DNA from: an uncultured Blautia sp.
Lineage (GTDB): Bacteria > Bacillota > Clostridia > Lachnospirales > Lachnospiraceae
NCBI GenBank assembly: GCA_900553515.1
Contig: USDN01000005.1
Coordinates: 12,909-76,908, forward strand
Length of the DNA: 64,000 nt
Reading direction: 5' to 3'
The position numbers were made by a program, and so were the translations under genes. Of the stretch, positions 23,721-33,092 are shown piece after piece (position 1 is the first letter of the stretch; each line of letters starts with the position of its first letter). The notes beneath the pieces are model-generated. The model was given only the letters and a program-made list of their open reading frames with translations. It was not told where the DNA came from and made no database searches.

Positions 23721-25943
23721 ATGAGAAAAAAACAATTATATGCAGTTATCTTAGCAGGAGTCGTTGCCGCAGGATCTGTTCCCGGCACTGCTTTCGCAGC
23801 TGAGCCGGACAGCATACAGACAGCAGAAATAGAAACAGCAGCAGAAGAAGGAACTTCTGAAATACCTTCTGAACCCACAGAAATTCCGGATGTTCCAGCA
23901 GAGACACCGTCTGAGCCCACAGAGACTCCGGATGTCCCAACAGAAACTCCGTCTGAGCCCACAGAAACTCCGGCAGAACCAACAGAGACACCGTCTGAGC
24001 CAGCCGGTGATGCACAGCCTTCACCGGAAGCAACTGTAACTCCGGAGGCTACCGTAACACCAGAACCTTCTGCAACACCGATACCGGGAGGCCCTGTTGA
24101 GACAGATATGGGAGTATCTGTGAATCTGATCCAGGCTGATGGATCTGTAAAACCGGTTTATTATGCAACGCTTCAGGATGCGGTAAACGCAGCTCTGGAA
24201 TATTATCAGGCAGAAGACCATGACAAATCCAAAGCGGTAGTTGTGGAAATGACCAAACAGTTTTCTCTTTCTGAAACCGTACGGATTGAAAACGGAAAGA
24301 TCAATATCGTAGCTGCGGCAGACGTATCCATTGGAAGAATTGATCCTCAGGATCCTAATAAGATTCTGGATGGAGATATGTTTGTAGTAACAGGAAAAGA
24401 CAGCGAACTGCAGCTTTCTGTAAAAGACGGCGGCAGGCTTACACTGAGCGGCGAAAACGGATCAGATGGAGCAGAACTTTCTTCCGGCGCTCTTGTCAGA
24501 GTAGAAAACGAAGGCAGCTTTGGTATTTCTGATGGCGTTATCCTTTCCGGAAACACTACCTCTGCAGAAGGCGCAGCCATTGACAGCAAAGGCGGAAGCG
24601 TTGTTCTTAAAGGCGGTACCATCACCGGAAACAGCGGTACAAAAGGAGCTGTGTACAGCAATGCAGATATTGCCGTACAGGGAACTGTGACCATCAAAGA
24701 CAATACAGGAGCAAACCTTTATCTGGATGGAGAAGCAGCAGCTGTAGTAACAGATGCACTGACCAATTCTTCCATTTCACTGACTTCTTCTGCAGCAGCA
24801 GACCAGAAGGTTGTTGCAAAAGCAGGAAGCAAAGCAGATGGAACTGCGGTTTCTGCTGATGAATTCAAGGCAGCAGCAGAGCAGTTTGCATATGATACAG
24901 AAGATTACAGTATTACACTTGGTGCAGACGGGCTGACTGCAGTGCTGAAACAGGAGCAGGCAATCGCAACACCGACACCTACCCCTACTACAGATCCGTC
25001 TTTCCTCACATATCAGAGCAAAACTCTGAAATGGGTGGATCATAACACGGCAACAGCTGTAATGTCCACCACAAAGGACTGTAAATGGTATTATTATTTT
25101 GTAGATGCTGGCACATCTGCAGAAGACATTAAGAGACAGTATAATGCAAACAATGCCAAGAATGAGGCAAAAGCAAATACGAAATTTACTGTAAAAGCAG
25201 AAAAGATTCCGGAAAAAGAAACATGGCTTGTAGTAGCGGCAAAACCTACGACAGGGTCTGCTCAGCTCAGAGTTCTGAAACTGAACAATAACAGCCGTCC
25301 GGCTGCTCCGGTTACTCCGACTGTAACTACCCGCGCTCCAAGAAAATATCAGGTAACAGAGAGTACCGTTACCGGATTGGAAAATCCGCTGAAATTTTTC
25401 CCGCGTAAATTCTATGATTTCCAGGTTGTGGGCGCCGGTCAGAATGATAAGGATCCGGTAAGCAATGATGAGAGATGGATTCCTCTTTACTGGTCCATGT
25501 CTGTAAATGGCACCAAAAACAATTCCTGGAGAATCGGCTCTCAGGAAAAGGGCATCCGTGAGGCTGCAACTTATCCTCTGTATATTTTCTTCAGAAAACA
25601 GACCTATAATGGCAAAGAGTGGGTAGATACAGATGTTGTAGAATATATGAAAACTTCTTTCAGTTCTGCAGAGATCACAGATGAAGAATGGAATGCTTAT
25701 ATTGATGAATACAACAATGAGCATCCGGATGATGGCCTGAACTATGACGGCACCGGAGCCGGTTCTGTGGCAGATCTTACTCCAACAGAAGCGCCGTCTT
25801 CACAGGATACTGGTTCTTCTGAAAAAAATGCAGCTGATACTGCAGATAACACACCGCTTGGCTCTATGAGCGCACTTGCAGCGCTTTCTCTTCTTGCAGG
25901 CGGCTATGTGATTGTGCGAAAACGGAAAAAAGAAGAAATCTGA
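23721..25943 (+). CDS. large cell-surface protein with Pro/Thr/Glu-rich repeats and C-terminal anchor
   Basis: A 740-residue secreted protein of unknown function. ATG 23721 follows GGGAGGA. Residues 1-27 form a signal peptide ending TAFAAEPD. A stalk of SEPTETPDVPTETP repeats and PEATVTPE runs to about 125. From about 185 to 345 there are parallel-beta-helix-like short repeats (SGALVRVENEG, VVLKGGTITGNSG, AVYSNADIAVQG), then a TPTPTPTTDP linker and a C-terminal domain with KWYYYFVDAGTSAEDIK. The end is a hydrophobic helix plus RKRKKEEI, as in sortase substrates, but the usual LPxTG is replaced by DTADNTPLG. It is a lone gene with its own promoter and terminator. Confidence 0.85.
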   Translation: MRKKQLYAVILAGVVAAGSVPGTAFAAEPDSIQTAEIETAAEEGTSEIPSEPTEIPDVPAETPSEPTETPDVPTETPSEPTETPAEPTETPSEPAGDAQPSPEATVTPEATVTPEPSATPIPGGPVETDMGVSVNLIQADGSVKPVYYATLQDAVNAALEYYQAEDHDKSKAVVVEMTKQFSLSETVRIENGKINIVAAADVSIGRIDPQDPNKILDGDMFVVTGKDSELQLSVKDGGRLTLSGENGSDGAELSSGALVRVENEGSFGISDGVILSGNTTSAEGAAIDSKGGSVVLKGGTITGNSGTKGAVYSNADIAVQGTVTIKDNTGANLYLDGEAAAVVTDALTNSSISLTSSAAADQKVVAKAGSKADGTAVSADEFKAAAEQFAYDTEDYSITLGADGLTAVLKQEQAIATPTPTPTTDPSFLTYQSKTLKWVDHNTATAVMSTTKDCKWYYYFVDAGTSAEDIKRQYNANNAKNEAKANTKFTVKAEKIPEKETWLVVAAKPTTGSAQLRVLKLNNNSRPAAPVTPTVTTRAPRKYQVTESTVTGLENPLKFFPRKFYDFQVVGAGQNDKDPVSNDERWIPLYWSMSVNGTKNNSWRIGSQEKGIREAATYPLYIFFRKQTYNGKEWVDTDVVEYMKTSFSSAEITDEEWNAYIDEYNNEHPDDGLNYDGTGAGSVADLTPTEAPSSQDTGSSEKNAADTADNTPLGSMSALAALSLLAGGYVIVRKRKKEEI
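23868..23993 (+). repeat. 42-bp tandem repeat encoding the Pro/Thr/Glu stalk
   Basis: Three consecutive 42-bp units encode SEPTEIPDVPAETP, SEPTETPDVPTETP and SEPTETPAEPTETP. A partial fourth unit (TCTGAGCCA) follows. Confidence 0.9.
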
Positions 25944-25973
25944 CAGAAAATTTTCTAACAGGCTTGTGAATGA

Positions 25974-26005
25974 GAGAGACAGGTATAAATGCCTGTCTCT
26001 TTTCA
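25974..26005 (+). terminator. intrinsic terminator after the surface protein
   Basis: AGAGACAGG (25975-25983) pairs perfectly with CCTGTCTCT (25992-26000) and runs into TTTT. A candidate ATG at 25989 lies in this loop, which argues against that start for the next gene. Confidence 0.9.
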
Positions 26006-26069
26006 TATATTTATCCTGGTATCAGGATACTTGTCTGATATCCTAGTAAAAAGAAGGGTTGGGGAGAAT

Positions 26070-26990
26070 ATGACGGAAACAGGGGATTTTACCTATGAGC
26101 AGATTTATTACACACTTTGGGAGACAGCACAGAGATACCATCCAATCACACAGTTTCGAGTGATCGGCAACAGTCATGATGAAAGAATGATCCCCATGCT
26201 GGAAATGGGAGAAGGAACGGAAACAATATTTTGTGTCAGCGGAATCAACGGAACGGACAGGTTTATGCCTTCCTGCCTTCTTTTGATGGTGCAGGAATAT
26301 TGCCGCGCCTGGGAATGTGGATGGAAATTGAATGATATCTACGATGTAAGAGAACTTCTTTCTCACTGGAGGCTTTGTTTTATCCCGATACTGAATCCTG
26401 ATGGCTATGAGATTTATGAAAAAGATTATTTTGTAATACGTAATCCAATTTACCGCCAGATGCTGCGTATGCAGGAAACTCCCTGTAAAGAATACTTCTG
26501 CAATGCCCGGGGAATGAATATCCAGAAAAATTTTCCCACCAGCTACTACAGGCGATATCGCATCGCACATGAGCCGGCAAGTGAAAACGAGACAAAAGCA
26601 CTGATCCGGATTCTTCAGGAATACCAGGGAAGAGGCTTCCTTTCTTTCTGTCAGGCAGGAAAACGGATCCTGTATTACCGTCAGCCGCAGTCCTTTACAG
26701 CAAATCAGAAAAGCACAAGATTTGCCAGACATTATCAAAAAGAATCAGGGTTTCGAACGGAGCGTTTTACTCTAAACAAACAGCCTGGCAGAAATGAAGG
26801 TGCAGGAGAAGGTTCACCGGAAAGATTCTTTGCAGAAGTGATAAAACAGCCGTCTTTTCGTATTGAACTTCCGTTTTTATCCGAAGACAGAGAACTGGAT
26901 AAAACTAAACTTTCCAATGGTTTTAAAAAGGCTTATTTTCAGATACACACAGTTCCTCTGGAATATATTTTTTCTATGGAAGAAGGCTGA
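26070..26990 (+). CDS. M14-type zinc carboxypeptidase-like protein with altered metal ligands
   Basis: A 306-residue protein with the M14 carboxypeptidase fold order: a segment normally HGxE, then ILNPDGYEIYEKD (matches NPDG), ARGMNIQKNFP (matches the GxDxNRNFP segment) and SFCQAGKRILYY (matches the third-ligand HSQG segment). The zinc ligands are all changed: the HxxE pair is Asn60 and Asp63 (INGTD), and the third His is Cys194. The general-base Glu is kept at Glu266 (FRIELPF). It may be inactive or use a different metal site. The start at 26070 follows TTGGGGAG; no signal peptide is present, unlike many secreted M14 enzymes. Confidence 0.75.
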   Translation: MTETGDFTYEQIYYTLWETAQRYHPITQFRVIGNSHDERMIPMLEMGEGTETIFCVSGINGTDRFMPSCLLLMVQEYCRAWECGWKLNDIYDVRELLSHWRLCFIPILNPDGYEIYEKDYFVIRNPIYRQMLRMQETPCKEYFCNARGMNIQKNFPTSYYRRYRIAHEPASENETKALIRILQEYQGRGFLSFCQAGKRILYYRQPQSFTANQKSTRFARHYQKESGFRTERFTLNKQPGRNEGAGEGSPERFFAEVIKQPSFRIELPFLSEDRELDKTKLSNGFKKAYFQIHTVPLEYIFSMEEG

Positions 26991-27000
26991 AGAATAAGTT

Positions 27001-27029
27001 TTGACAGCGCAGAAATTTTCCTGTATCAT
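27001..27029 (+). promoter_or_regulatory. promoter upstream of miaB
   Basis: A consensus TTGACA (27001-27006), a 17-base spacer and TATCAT (27024-27029). Confidence 0.8.
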
Positions 27030-27067
27030 ATAAGGTTGAAAAAGAACAGATAAGGAGCTCTACATTT

Positions 27068-28492
27068 ATGATAAACGAAAAAAATATTCCATCAAGTCAG
27101 GAAGAAACTGCCCGCCAGCAATCTTTTATCCAACTGGCAAAAGCCCTGACAGAGCAGAAGATCCAGACTCTTGGCCGCCCTCTGACATACTGTCTTACTA
27201 CCTTTGGGTGCCAGATGAACGAAAAACAGTCAGAAGCAGTAGCAGGTATCATGGATGAGATCGGCTACATCCGTCAGGAAAATGAAGAAGCCGATGTGGT
27301 TATTTATAATACCTGTACCGTTCGCGAAAATGCCAATCTTAAGGTTTATGGACGTCTTGGACACCTGCATAGTCTGAAGGACAAAAATCCGGATATGAAA
27401 ATTGTTCTTTTTGGCTGTATGATGCAGGAAGCTCATGTGGTAGAAAAGATCAAAAAAACGTATTCCTTTGTAGATCTGGTGTTTGGTACGCATAATATTT
27501 TTAAATTCGCAGAATTATTCTACGAAATGCTTCTTTCAGATATACAGGTGATCGATATCTGGGAAGGCACTGACCAGATTGTGGAGGATCTCCCCACAGA
27601 ACGAAATTATACCTTTAAATCCGGTGTAAATATCATGTTCGGATGCAATAATTTCTGCAGTTACTGTATTGTTCCCTATGTAAGAGGAAGGGAAAGAAGC
27701 CGTCAGCCTGAGGCTATCATAAAAGAGATCAAAAATCTTGTATCAGACGGTGTATCTGAAGTTATGTTACTGGGACAGAATGTAAATTCCTATGGGAAGA
27801 CACTGGATACCCCTGTTACTTTTGCACAGCTTCTTACCATGCTGGAAGATATTGAGGGACTGAAGCGGATCCGCTTTATGACCTCCCACCCGAAGGATCT
27901 TTCGGATGAACTGATCGAAGTGATGGCAAAAAGCAAAAAAGTATGCCATCATCTTCACCTTCCTCTTCAGTCAGGAAGCAGCCGGATATTGAAAGAAATG
28001 AACCGTCGCTATGATAAGGAAAAATATCTGAATCTGGTAGAAAAGATCCGTGCGGCAGTTCTGGATATTTCGCTGACAACAGATATTATCGTGGGCTTCC
28101 CGGGAGAAACCGAAGAAGATTTTCAGGAAACACTGGATGTAGTCAGACAGGCAGGATATGATACTGCTTTTACCTTTATTTATTCCAAAAGAACCGGGAC
28201 TCCTGCGGCGGCCAAAGAAGATCAGGTACCGGAAGATGTGGTAAAGGATCGCTTTAACCGTCTGCTGGCTCTTGTTCAGGAACAGGGACGGATCCGTTCT
28301 TCCAGATTTACGGGAACCGTACAGGAAGTTCTGGTGGAAGAGGAAAGCAAAGAAAAAGGGATTTTTACAGGAAGGACTCAGTATAATCTTCTGGTTCATT
28401 TTCCGGCAGATGAAAGCCTTCTTGGAACTTATGTAAATGTAAAACTGGAAGAATGTAAAGGATTTTATTATCTTGGAAGTCTGGCTGAATGA
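27068..28492 (+). CDS. miaB: tRNA-2-methylthio-N6-dimethylallyladenosine synthase
   Basis: A 474-residue radical-SAM methylthiotransferase that modifies i6A37 in tRNA. After an N-terminal extension of about 40 residues come the MTTase cysteines (TTFGCQMNEKQSE, YNTCTVRENA, FGCMMQEAHV), the radical SAM motif GCNNFCSYCIVPYVRGRERSR with CxxxCxxC, and a C-terminal TRAM domain (about 405-470, FTGTVQEVLVEEE). These features separate MiaB from RimO and MtaB. AAGGAG precedes the start. Confidence 0.96.
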   Translation: MINEKNIPSSQEETARQQSFIQLAKALTEQKIQTLGRPLTYCLTTFGCQMNEKQSEAVAGIMDEIGYIRQENEEADVVIYNTCTVRENANLKVYGRLGHLHSLKDKNPDMKIVLFGCMMQEAHVVEKIKKTYSFVDLVFGTHNIFKFAELFYEMLLSDIQVIDIWEGTDQIVEDLPTERNYTFKSGVNIMFGCNNFCSYCIVPYVRGRERSRQPEAIIKEIKNLVSDGVSEVMLLGQNVNSYGKTLDTPVTFAQLLTMLEDIEGLKRIRFMTSHPKDLSDELIEVMAKSKKVCHHLHLPLQSGSSRILKEMNRRYDKEKYLNLVEKIRAAVLDISLTTDIIVGFPGETEEDFQETLDVVRQAGYDTAFTFIYSKRTGTPAAAKEDQVPEDVVKDRFNRLLALVQEQGRIRSSRFTGTVQEVLVEEESKEKGIFTGRTQYNLLVHFPADESLLGTYVNVKLEECKGFYYLGSLAE

Positions 28493-28541
28493 TCTGAATC
28501 TGTCTGCCAGATGAAATACGAAACGGAAAGAGGAGAGAAAA

Positions 28542-29903
28542 TTGAAAAAGAACAAATACGAGATTGATATGTGCAGCGGACCCATTATGCCTAAGCTGAT
28601 CTCATTTTCTATTCCATTAATGCTGTCCGGCATCCTGCAGCTGATGTTTAATGCAGTGGATATTGTGGTAGTAGGAAAGTTCAGCGGAAGCCTTGCGCTT
28701 GCAGCAGTCGGCTCCACCACAGCATTGATCAACGTATTTACCAATCTGTTTATTGGGATTTCTCTGGGAGCAAATGTACTTAGTGCCCGGTTTTATGCTT
28801 CGGGCAGGACGAAAGAAATGTCTGAAACAGTACATACCTCTATTGCATTAGCTCTTATAAGCGGAATCCTTATGGCTCTCGCAGGGCTTGGCTTTGCCAG
28901 AAGCGCGTTGGAGCTTATGGGGACACCGGCAGATGTGATCGGTCAGTCTGCACTTTATATGCGTATCTACTTTATGGGAATGCCGTTTTTTATGCTGTAT
29001 AATTATGGAGCAGCCATTCTCCGTTCTGTAGGAGATACCAAACGGCCATTGCTCTTCCTTATTATTTCAGGAGTGATTAATGCGGTCCTGAACATGATTC
29101 TGGTGATCTGTTTTCATCTGGATGTAGAAGGCGTGGCAATTGCAACAGTTGTGTCTCAGATGATCTCCTGTATACTGGTACTTCGTTGTCTTTATTGTTC
29201 AGAAGGAAGCTATCAGCTTCGTTTTTCCAGACTGACCCTGAAATGGGTCTACCTGAAACAGATCTTTCAGGTAGGTATTCCCGCAGGTCTGCAGAGTACA
29301 GTGATCAATTTTTCTAATGCCCTGCTTCAGTCCTCAGTTAATTCTTTTGGATCTGTGGCAATGGCCGGATATACGGCAGCCAACAATATCTTCGGATTCC
29401 TTTATGCAGCGGCAAATTCTGTTACACAGGCATGCATGAGTTTTACCAGCCAGAACTATGGCGTCGGAAAATTAAAAAGAATGGATAAAGTCCTGATCCA
29501 TTGTATGATCCTGACAGTCGGCATATCATTGACCCTTGGCTGCGGTGCTTATCTATTCGGACCAGAGCTTCTTAAGATTTATACAGATGAGGCAGATGTA
29601 ATACGCTGCGGTATGGAGATCCTTTCTTTTACCACAGTACCATATTTCTTCTGTGGCATTATGGATCTGTTTCCAGGTGCACTGCGAGGAATGGGACATT
29701 CTGCAGTACCTATGATCCTTTCTGTGATCGGAACTGTAGGAATGAGGGTGATCTGGATCTTTATGATCTTTCCTGCACACAGAAGCCTGGAAGTTCTTTT
29801 TATTTCTTATCCGGCATCCTGGATCGCAACCATCATCCTTCAGGTAGGCTGCTTCCTTATTGTAAGAAAAAGGGTGCACCGGACAGTGCTGGCATCGGAT
29901 TAA
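28542..29903 (+). CDS. MATE-family multidrug/cation antiporter
   Basis: A 453-residue, roughly 12-helix MATE exporter. The start MCSGPIMPKLISFSIPLMLSGILQLMFNAVDIVVVGKFSG and repeated MATE-type segments support the family. TTG at 28542 is used, with AGGAGAG 8 bases upstream. Substrates cannot be predicted. It is 49 bases after miaB and may share its transcript. The following PucR gene is 48 bases downstream with no terminator seen. Confidence 0.9.
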   Translation: MKKNKYEIDMCSGPIMPKLISFSIPLMLSGILQLMFNAVDIVVVGKFSGSLALAAVGSTTALINVFTNLFIGISLGANVLSARFYASGRTKEMSETVHTSIALALISGILMALAGLGFARSALELMGTPADVIGQSALYMRIYFMGMPFFMLYNYGAAILRSVGDTKRPLLFLIISGVINAVLNMILVICFHLDVEGVAIATVVSQMISCILVLRCLYCSEGSYQLRFSRLTLKWVYLKQIFQVGIPAGLQSTVINFSNALLQSSVNSFGSVAMAGYTAANNIFGFLYAAANSVTQACMSFTSQNYGVGKLKRMDKVLIHCMILTVGISLTLGCGAYLFGPELLKIYTDEADVIRCGMEILSFTTVPYFFCGIMDLFPGALRGMGHSAVPMILSVIGTVGMRVIWIFMIFPAHRSLEVLFISYPASWIATIILQVGCFLIVRKRVHRTVLASD

Positions 29904-29951
29904 AAAAGGACATGTACAGTCTGAAGCAAAAAAAGAGAAGGGGATTCTTTT

Positions 29952-31166
29952 ATGGATCTTTATGTAAAGGATATTGAAAAAATATGGAGTAATGGAAGCG
30001 CCACTCTGGTAGCAGGAAAAAAAGGAATCATGCGTAAAGTCGTAGCTTACGATATGATGGAGCAGCCAAATGTGAAAGAATGGCTGAGAGAACATCTTTT
30101 GATGATCACTACCGGATATGCAATCCGAAATGATAAGGAAGCACTTCTGAATCTGATCCGCATCATGAATGAAGCCAATGCTTCTGCACTGGCAATAAAA
30201 ACAAGATTTTTTGATACCTTTCCCAAGGAGGCTCTGCAGCTGGCAGACGAACTGGCTCTTCCATTATTTTTTCTGAATAACAATGCCGGATTCCAGGATC
30301 TGGTCTTTCCAGTAATGGTAGCTATCGTTGAGGCAAAAAATCAGATACAGATGGATACCAGATACCGGATCGGCCGCCAAAGCAAGCTGGAACAGGATCA
30401 CCGTCTGTTTCTGGAACTTCTTACCGGAAAGATCACACAGGAAGAAGAGGCGGAGCATCGAAGTCTTTCTCTACACTGGCCCTCACCTCCGGTAAAGATC
30501 ATCACTCTTCAGCTGGAAGACAAAGGCCGAAATTCCACACTTCTGGAAATGAAAAGAGAGAAGCAGATCCGGGAGGCAGGAAGGATATTGGAACGTCATT
30601 ATTTACAGGGAGTGATCGTTACCAGAAAAAAATCCTGTTTTTGTATCATAGATGCAAGTGTTCCCCAGGATTTTCTGATAAAAATTTCACAAGAAATGGC
30701 AGTAAAGACAAAAGAACTTAATAACTGTCATTGTTTTTCCGTGATCAGTGATGAGATCGTAGACTATCTTGATATACCTGCCGTATATGAGGCTGTCACG
30801 GAAAGCTTCCTGATCCGGGAGATCAAACAGGATAAAAAAGAAACCGTATTCCTTTCAGATCTGCAGTACGACCGTATTCTCCTGCATACAGCACAGCAGG
30901 AGGAAACAAAGGACTTTGTGCAGAAAAAACTGGGAATCCTGGAGGAATATGACAGGGCTCATGAAAGTTCACTTGTGGAAACTATTGATATGCTTGCAAA
31001 AAAACACGGTTCCAGAAAACTGGCAGCAGAAGCGCTTTTTCTCCACAGAAATACCATGGCGCATCGTATCCACAAGATCGAGGAGATCCTGGATATTGAC
31101 CTGGATGATATGGATGCCCTCCAGCAGCTGGAATTCGCCTGTAAATTACGGGCATATATGCAATAA
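29952..31166 (+). CDS. PucR-family transcriptional regulator
   Basis: A 404-residue PucR/CdaR-type regulator. It has an N-terminal PucR domain (residues 1-130, VKDIEKIWSNGSATLVAGKKGIMRKVVAYDMMEQPN), a middle GGDEF-like region, and a C-terminal helix-turn-helix (about 350-404, KLAAEALFLHRNTMAHRIHKIEEIL). Relatives control purine, allantoin, GABA or peptide use. It lies just upstream of the OPT-DUF917-DUF1177-AroM operon on the same strand and is its best candidate activator. A separate promoter and a leader hairpin lie between this gene and that operon. Confidence 0.88.
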   Translation: MDLYVKDIEKIWSNGSATLVAGKKGIMRKVVAYDMMEQPNVKEWLREHLLMITTGYAIRNDKEALLNLIRIMNEANASALAIKTRFFDTFPKEALQLADELALPLFFLNNNAGFQDLVFPVMVAIVEAKNQIQMDTRYRIGRQSKLEQDHRLFLELLTGKITQEEEAEHRSLSLHWPSPPVKIITLQLEDKGRNSTLLEMKREKQIREAGRILERHYLQGVIVTRKKSCFCIIDASVPQDFLIKISQEMAVKTKELNNCHCFSVISDEIVDYLDIPAVYEAVTESFLIREIKQDKKETVFLSDLQYDRILLHTAQQEETKDFVQKKLGILEEYDRAHESSLVETIDMLAKKHGSRKLAAEALFLHRNTMAHRIHKIEEILDIDLDDMDALQQLEFACKLRAYMQ

Positions 31167-31287
31167 AACCAAATGGGTATAAAATAATTGAATACAGACC
31201 AAAAACACGCACAAGAAAATAATAAAAGATAATCTCTACATGTGCATAATGCACAGTTCCGGAGTCAAAAATGGGACTGCAGCACCA

Positions 31288-31316
31288 ATGACTTTATTGA
31301 TTTAAAGTGATATTAT
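31288..31316 (+). promoter_or_regulatory. promoter of the OPT transporter operon
   Basis: ATGACT (31288-31293), a 17-base spacer and TGA-TATTAT (31308-31316), an extended -10 element. A transcript would start near 31323 and carry a leader of about 70 bases. Confidence 0.6.
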
Positions 31317-31335
31317 ACCATTACAAGAAGCGTGA

Positions 31336-31371
31336 AGCCGATGTGGGCGAGCCTGCATCGGCTATTTTTAT
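31336..31371 (+). terminator. hairpin with T-run in the OPT leader (possible attenuator)
   Basis: AGCCGATG (31336-31343) pairs perfectly with CATCGGCT (31356-31363), followed by ATTTTTA. It lies between the promoter and the ribosome binding site (AAGGAGG) of the OPT gene, so it can act as a leader terminator rather than only as the end of the regulator gene. Confidence 0.75.
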
Positions 31372-31391
31372 ACCAAGGAGGAATGAACAAC

Positions 31392-33068
31392 ATGAGTAAC
31401 AACACAAACAAAGATTACACGCAGCTTCATATTCATGCGTCAGATCATCCCAAAGCATATGCGCCGCATATACTGATCCTTAACATTGTGATGAGTATTC
31501 TTGGCGCGATCATTGGTCTTGAGCTGATCGTACGTACCGGTGTGGCTCCCAACACTTCCATCGTAGGCGCATTATTCGCCATCATTATTTCTCGCATCCC
31601 TGTTGCGATCCTGAAAAAATATCAGAGTATTCATTGCCAGAACCTGATCCAGACTTCTATTTCCGGTGCGACCTTTTCCGCAGCCAACTGTTTCCTGCTT
31701 CCGATCGGCGTACCGGTAATCATGGGGAAACCGGAGCTGATGTTCCCAATGCTGATCGGTTCTTTCCTTGCAACCATTATTGATGCAACAATTCTTTATA
31801 AAACCTTTGATTCAGAAATGTTCCCGGCAGAAGGGGCATGGCCTCCGGGTGTGGCGTCTGCACAGTCTATTCTTGCCGTTGTAGAAAAAGGAAAAAAAGC
31901 CCTGCTGCTTTTGGTAGGTATGGCGATCGGCGTAGGCGGCAAGATGATCGGTATTCCTACAGACCTTCTGGGTGTTTCCTGGTTTGGCGATTTTGCAGCT
32001 ATGGCAGCCCTTGGCGTGGGAAGTATTGTAATTGGTATTATCAAAACAAACGGATTTATCATTGATATTTTTGGAACAAGTCTTCCGATTATCACAAACC
32101 TTTTCGGAGAAGGCGCTGATCTGATGTCAAAGCAGATGTTCCAGTACATGCCTCATGGCATCATGATCGGTGCAGGTATCATTTCTCTGGTTCAGTGCGG
32201 ACGTATGCTCTTTAAGAAAAGCGACGGAGACAGTGCGGCAAGTAAATTCTCCTCCAGTATGGCAAACATGAAAAAAGCCCTTGGCGGCGGTTATGTGGCA
32301 TATCTTGTAGTTGCAGTGCTTCTTGCAGTAATCACAGGCATCTGGTCTGAAATGAATTTCTTCCAGCTCATCATCTGGGTGATCTTCTCTGCATTTGCAG
32401 CCATTGCCTCTGAATTGATCGTTGGTATCTCCGCCATGCATTCCGGATGGTTCCCGGGATTTGCAACAGCCCTTATTTTCCTGATTGTTGGTATGCTCAT
32501 CGGTTTCCCGGCAATTCCTCTTGGAATCCTGGTAGCTTATACTTCTGCAACCGGTCCGGCATTTTCTGACATGGCATACGACTTGAAATGTGGTTATATC
32601 CTTCGTGGATGCGGACAGGACAGAGAACTGGAGCTGGAAGGAAGAAAGCAGCAGTATTATTCTGAAATGATCGGATTTGTAGTAGCATTTGTACTGGTTG
32701 CCATTATGGCAAATAAATATTTTGACCAGGGTCTTTTTGCCCCGGTTGACGCTACCTTTGCAGCAACCATCGAAGCAGGCGCAGGAGCAGGCGTGGCAAA
32801 ATGGCTGATCATCTGGGCGATCCCAGGTGCGATCATCCAGCTTCTTGGAGGATCCAGACAGGTAGGTATCCTCTTTGCAACAGGTCTTCTGGTAGGCTCC
32901 ACCATCAACGGACTTACCATCCTGATCGCTCTTCTTATCAGATATGTCCTTGTAAGACGTAATAAAGAGAATGAGCAGACACTGAATATCCTGGGTGCAG
33001 GTTCCCTTGCCGGCGCGGCATTGTACAGTTTCTTCACTGCAACGCTGTCCCTTGGTAAGAAAAAATAG
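31392..33068 (+). CDS. OPT-family oligopeptide transporter
   Basis: A 558-residue polytopic transporter of the OPT family, whose members carry oligopeptides or metal chelates. It has many hydrophobic helices, GSFLATIIDATILYKTFDSEMFPAEGAWPPGVASAQSI-like family sequence, and repeated glycine-rich helices (GAGAGVAKWLIIWAIPGAIIQLLGG). I use ATG 31392 because AAGGAGG is 10 bases upstream and only 1 base before the ATG at 31383. It heads an operon with DUF917, DUF1177, AroM, an M29-like peptidase and a racemase, which suggests a small peptide or amino-acid derivative as cargo. Confidence 0.88.
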   Translation: MSNNTNKDYTQLHIHASDHPKAYAPHILILNIVMSILGAIIGLELIVRTGVAPNTSIVGALFAIIISRIPVAILKKYQSIHCQNLIQTSISGATFSAANCFLLPIGVPVIMGKPELMFPMLIGSFLATIIDATILYKTFDSEMFPAEGAWPPGVASAQSILAVVEKGKKALLLLVGMAIGVGGKMIGIPTDLLGVSWFGDFAAMAALGVGSIVIGIIKTNGFIIDIFGTSLPIITNLFGEGADLMSKQMFQYMPHGIMIGAGIISLVQCGRMLFKKSDGDSAASKFSSSMANMKKALGGGYVAYLVVAVLLAVITGIWSEMNFFQLIIWVIFSAFAAIASELIVGISAMHSGWFPGFATALIFLIVGMLIGFPAIPLGILVAYTSATGPAFSDMAYDLKCGYILRGCGQDRELELEGRKQQYYSEMIGFVVAFVLVAIMANKYFDQGLFAPVDATFAATIEAGAGAGVAKWLIIWAIPGAIIQLLGGSRQVGILFATGLLVGSTINGLTILIALLIRYVLVRRNKENEQTLNILGAGSLAGAALYSFFTATLSLGKKK

Positions 33069-33092
33069 CAATGATAAATAAAAGAAAGAAGC

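Noticed and set aside
25989..26069. Earlier ATG extending the M14-like protein by 27 residues
   Set aside because: The codon lies in the loop of a clear terminator hairpin for the upstream gene and lacks a ribosome binding site.
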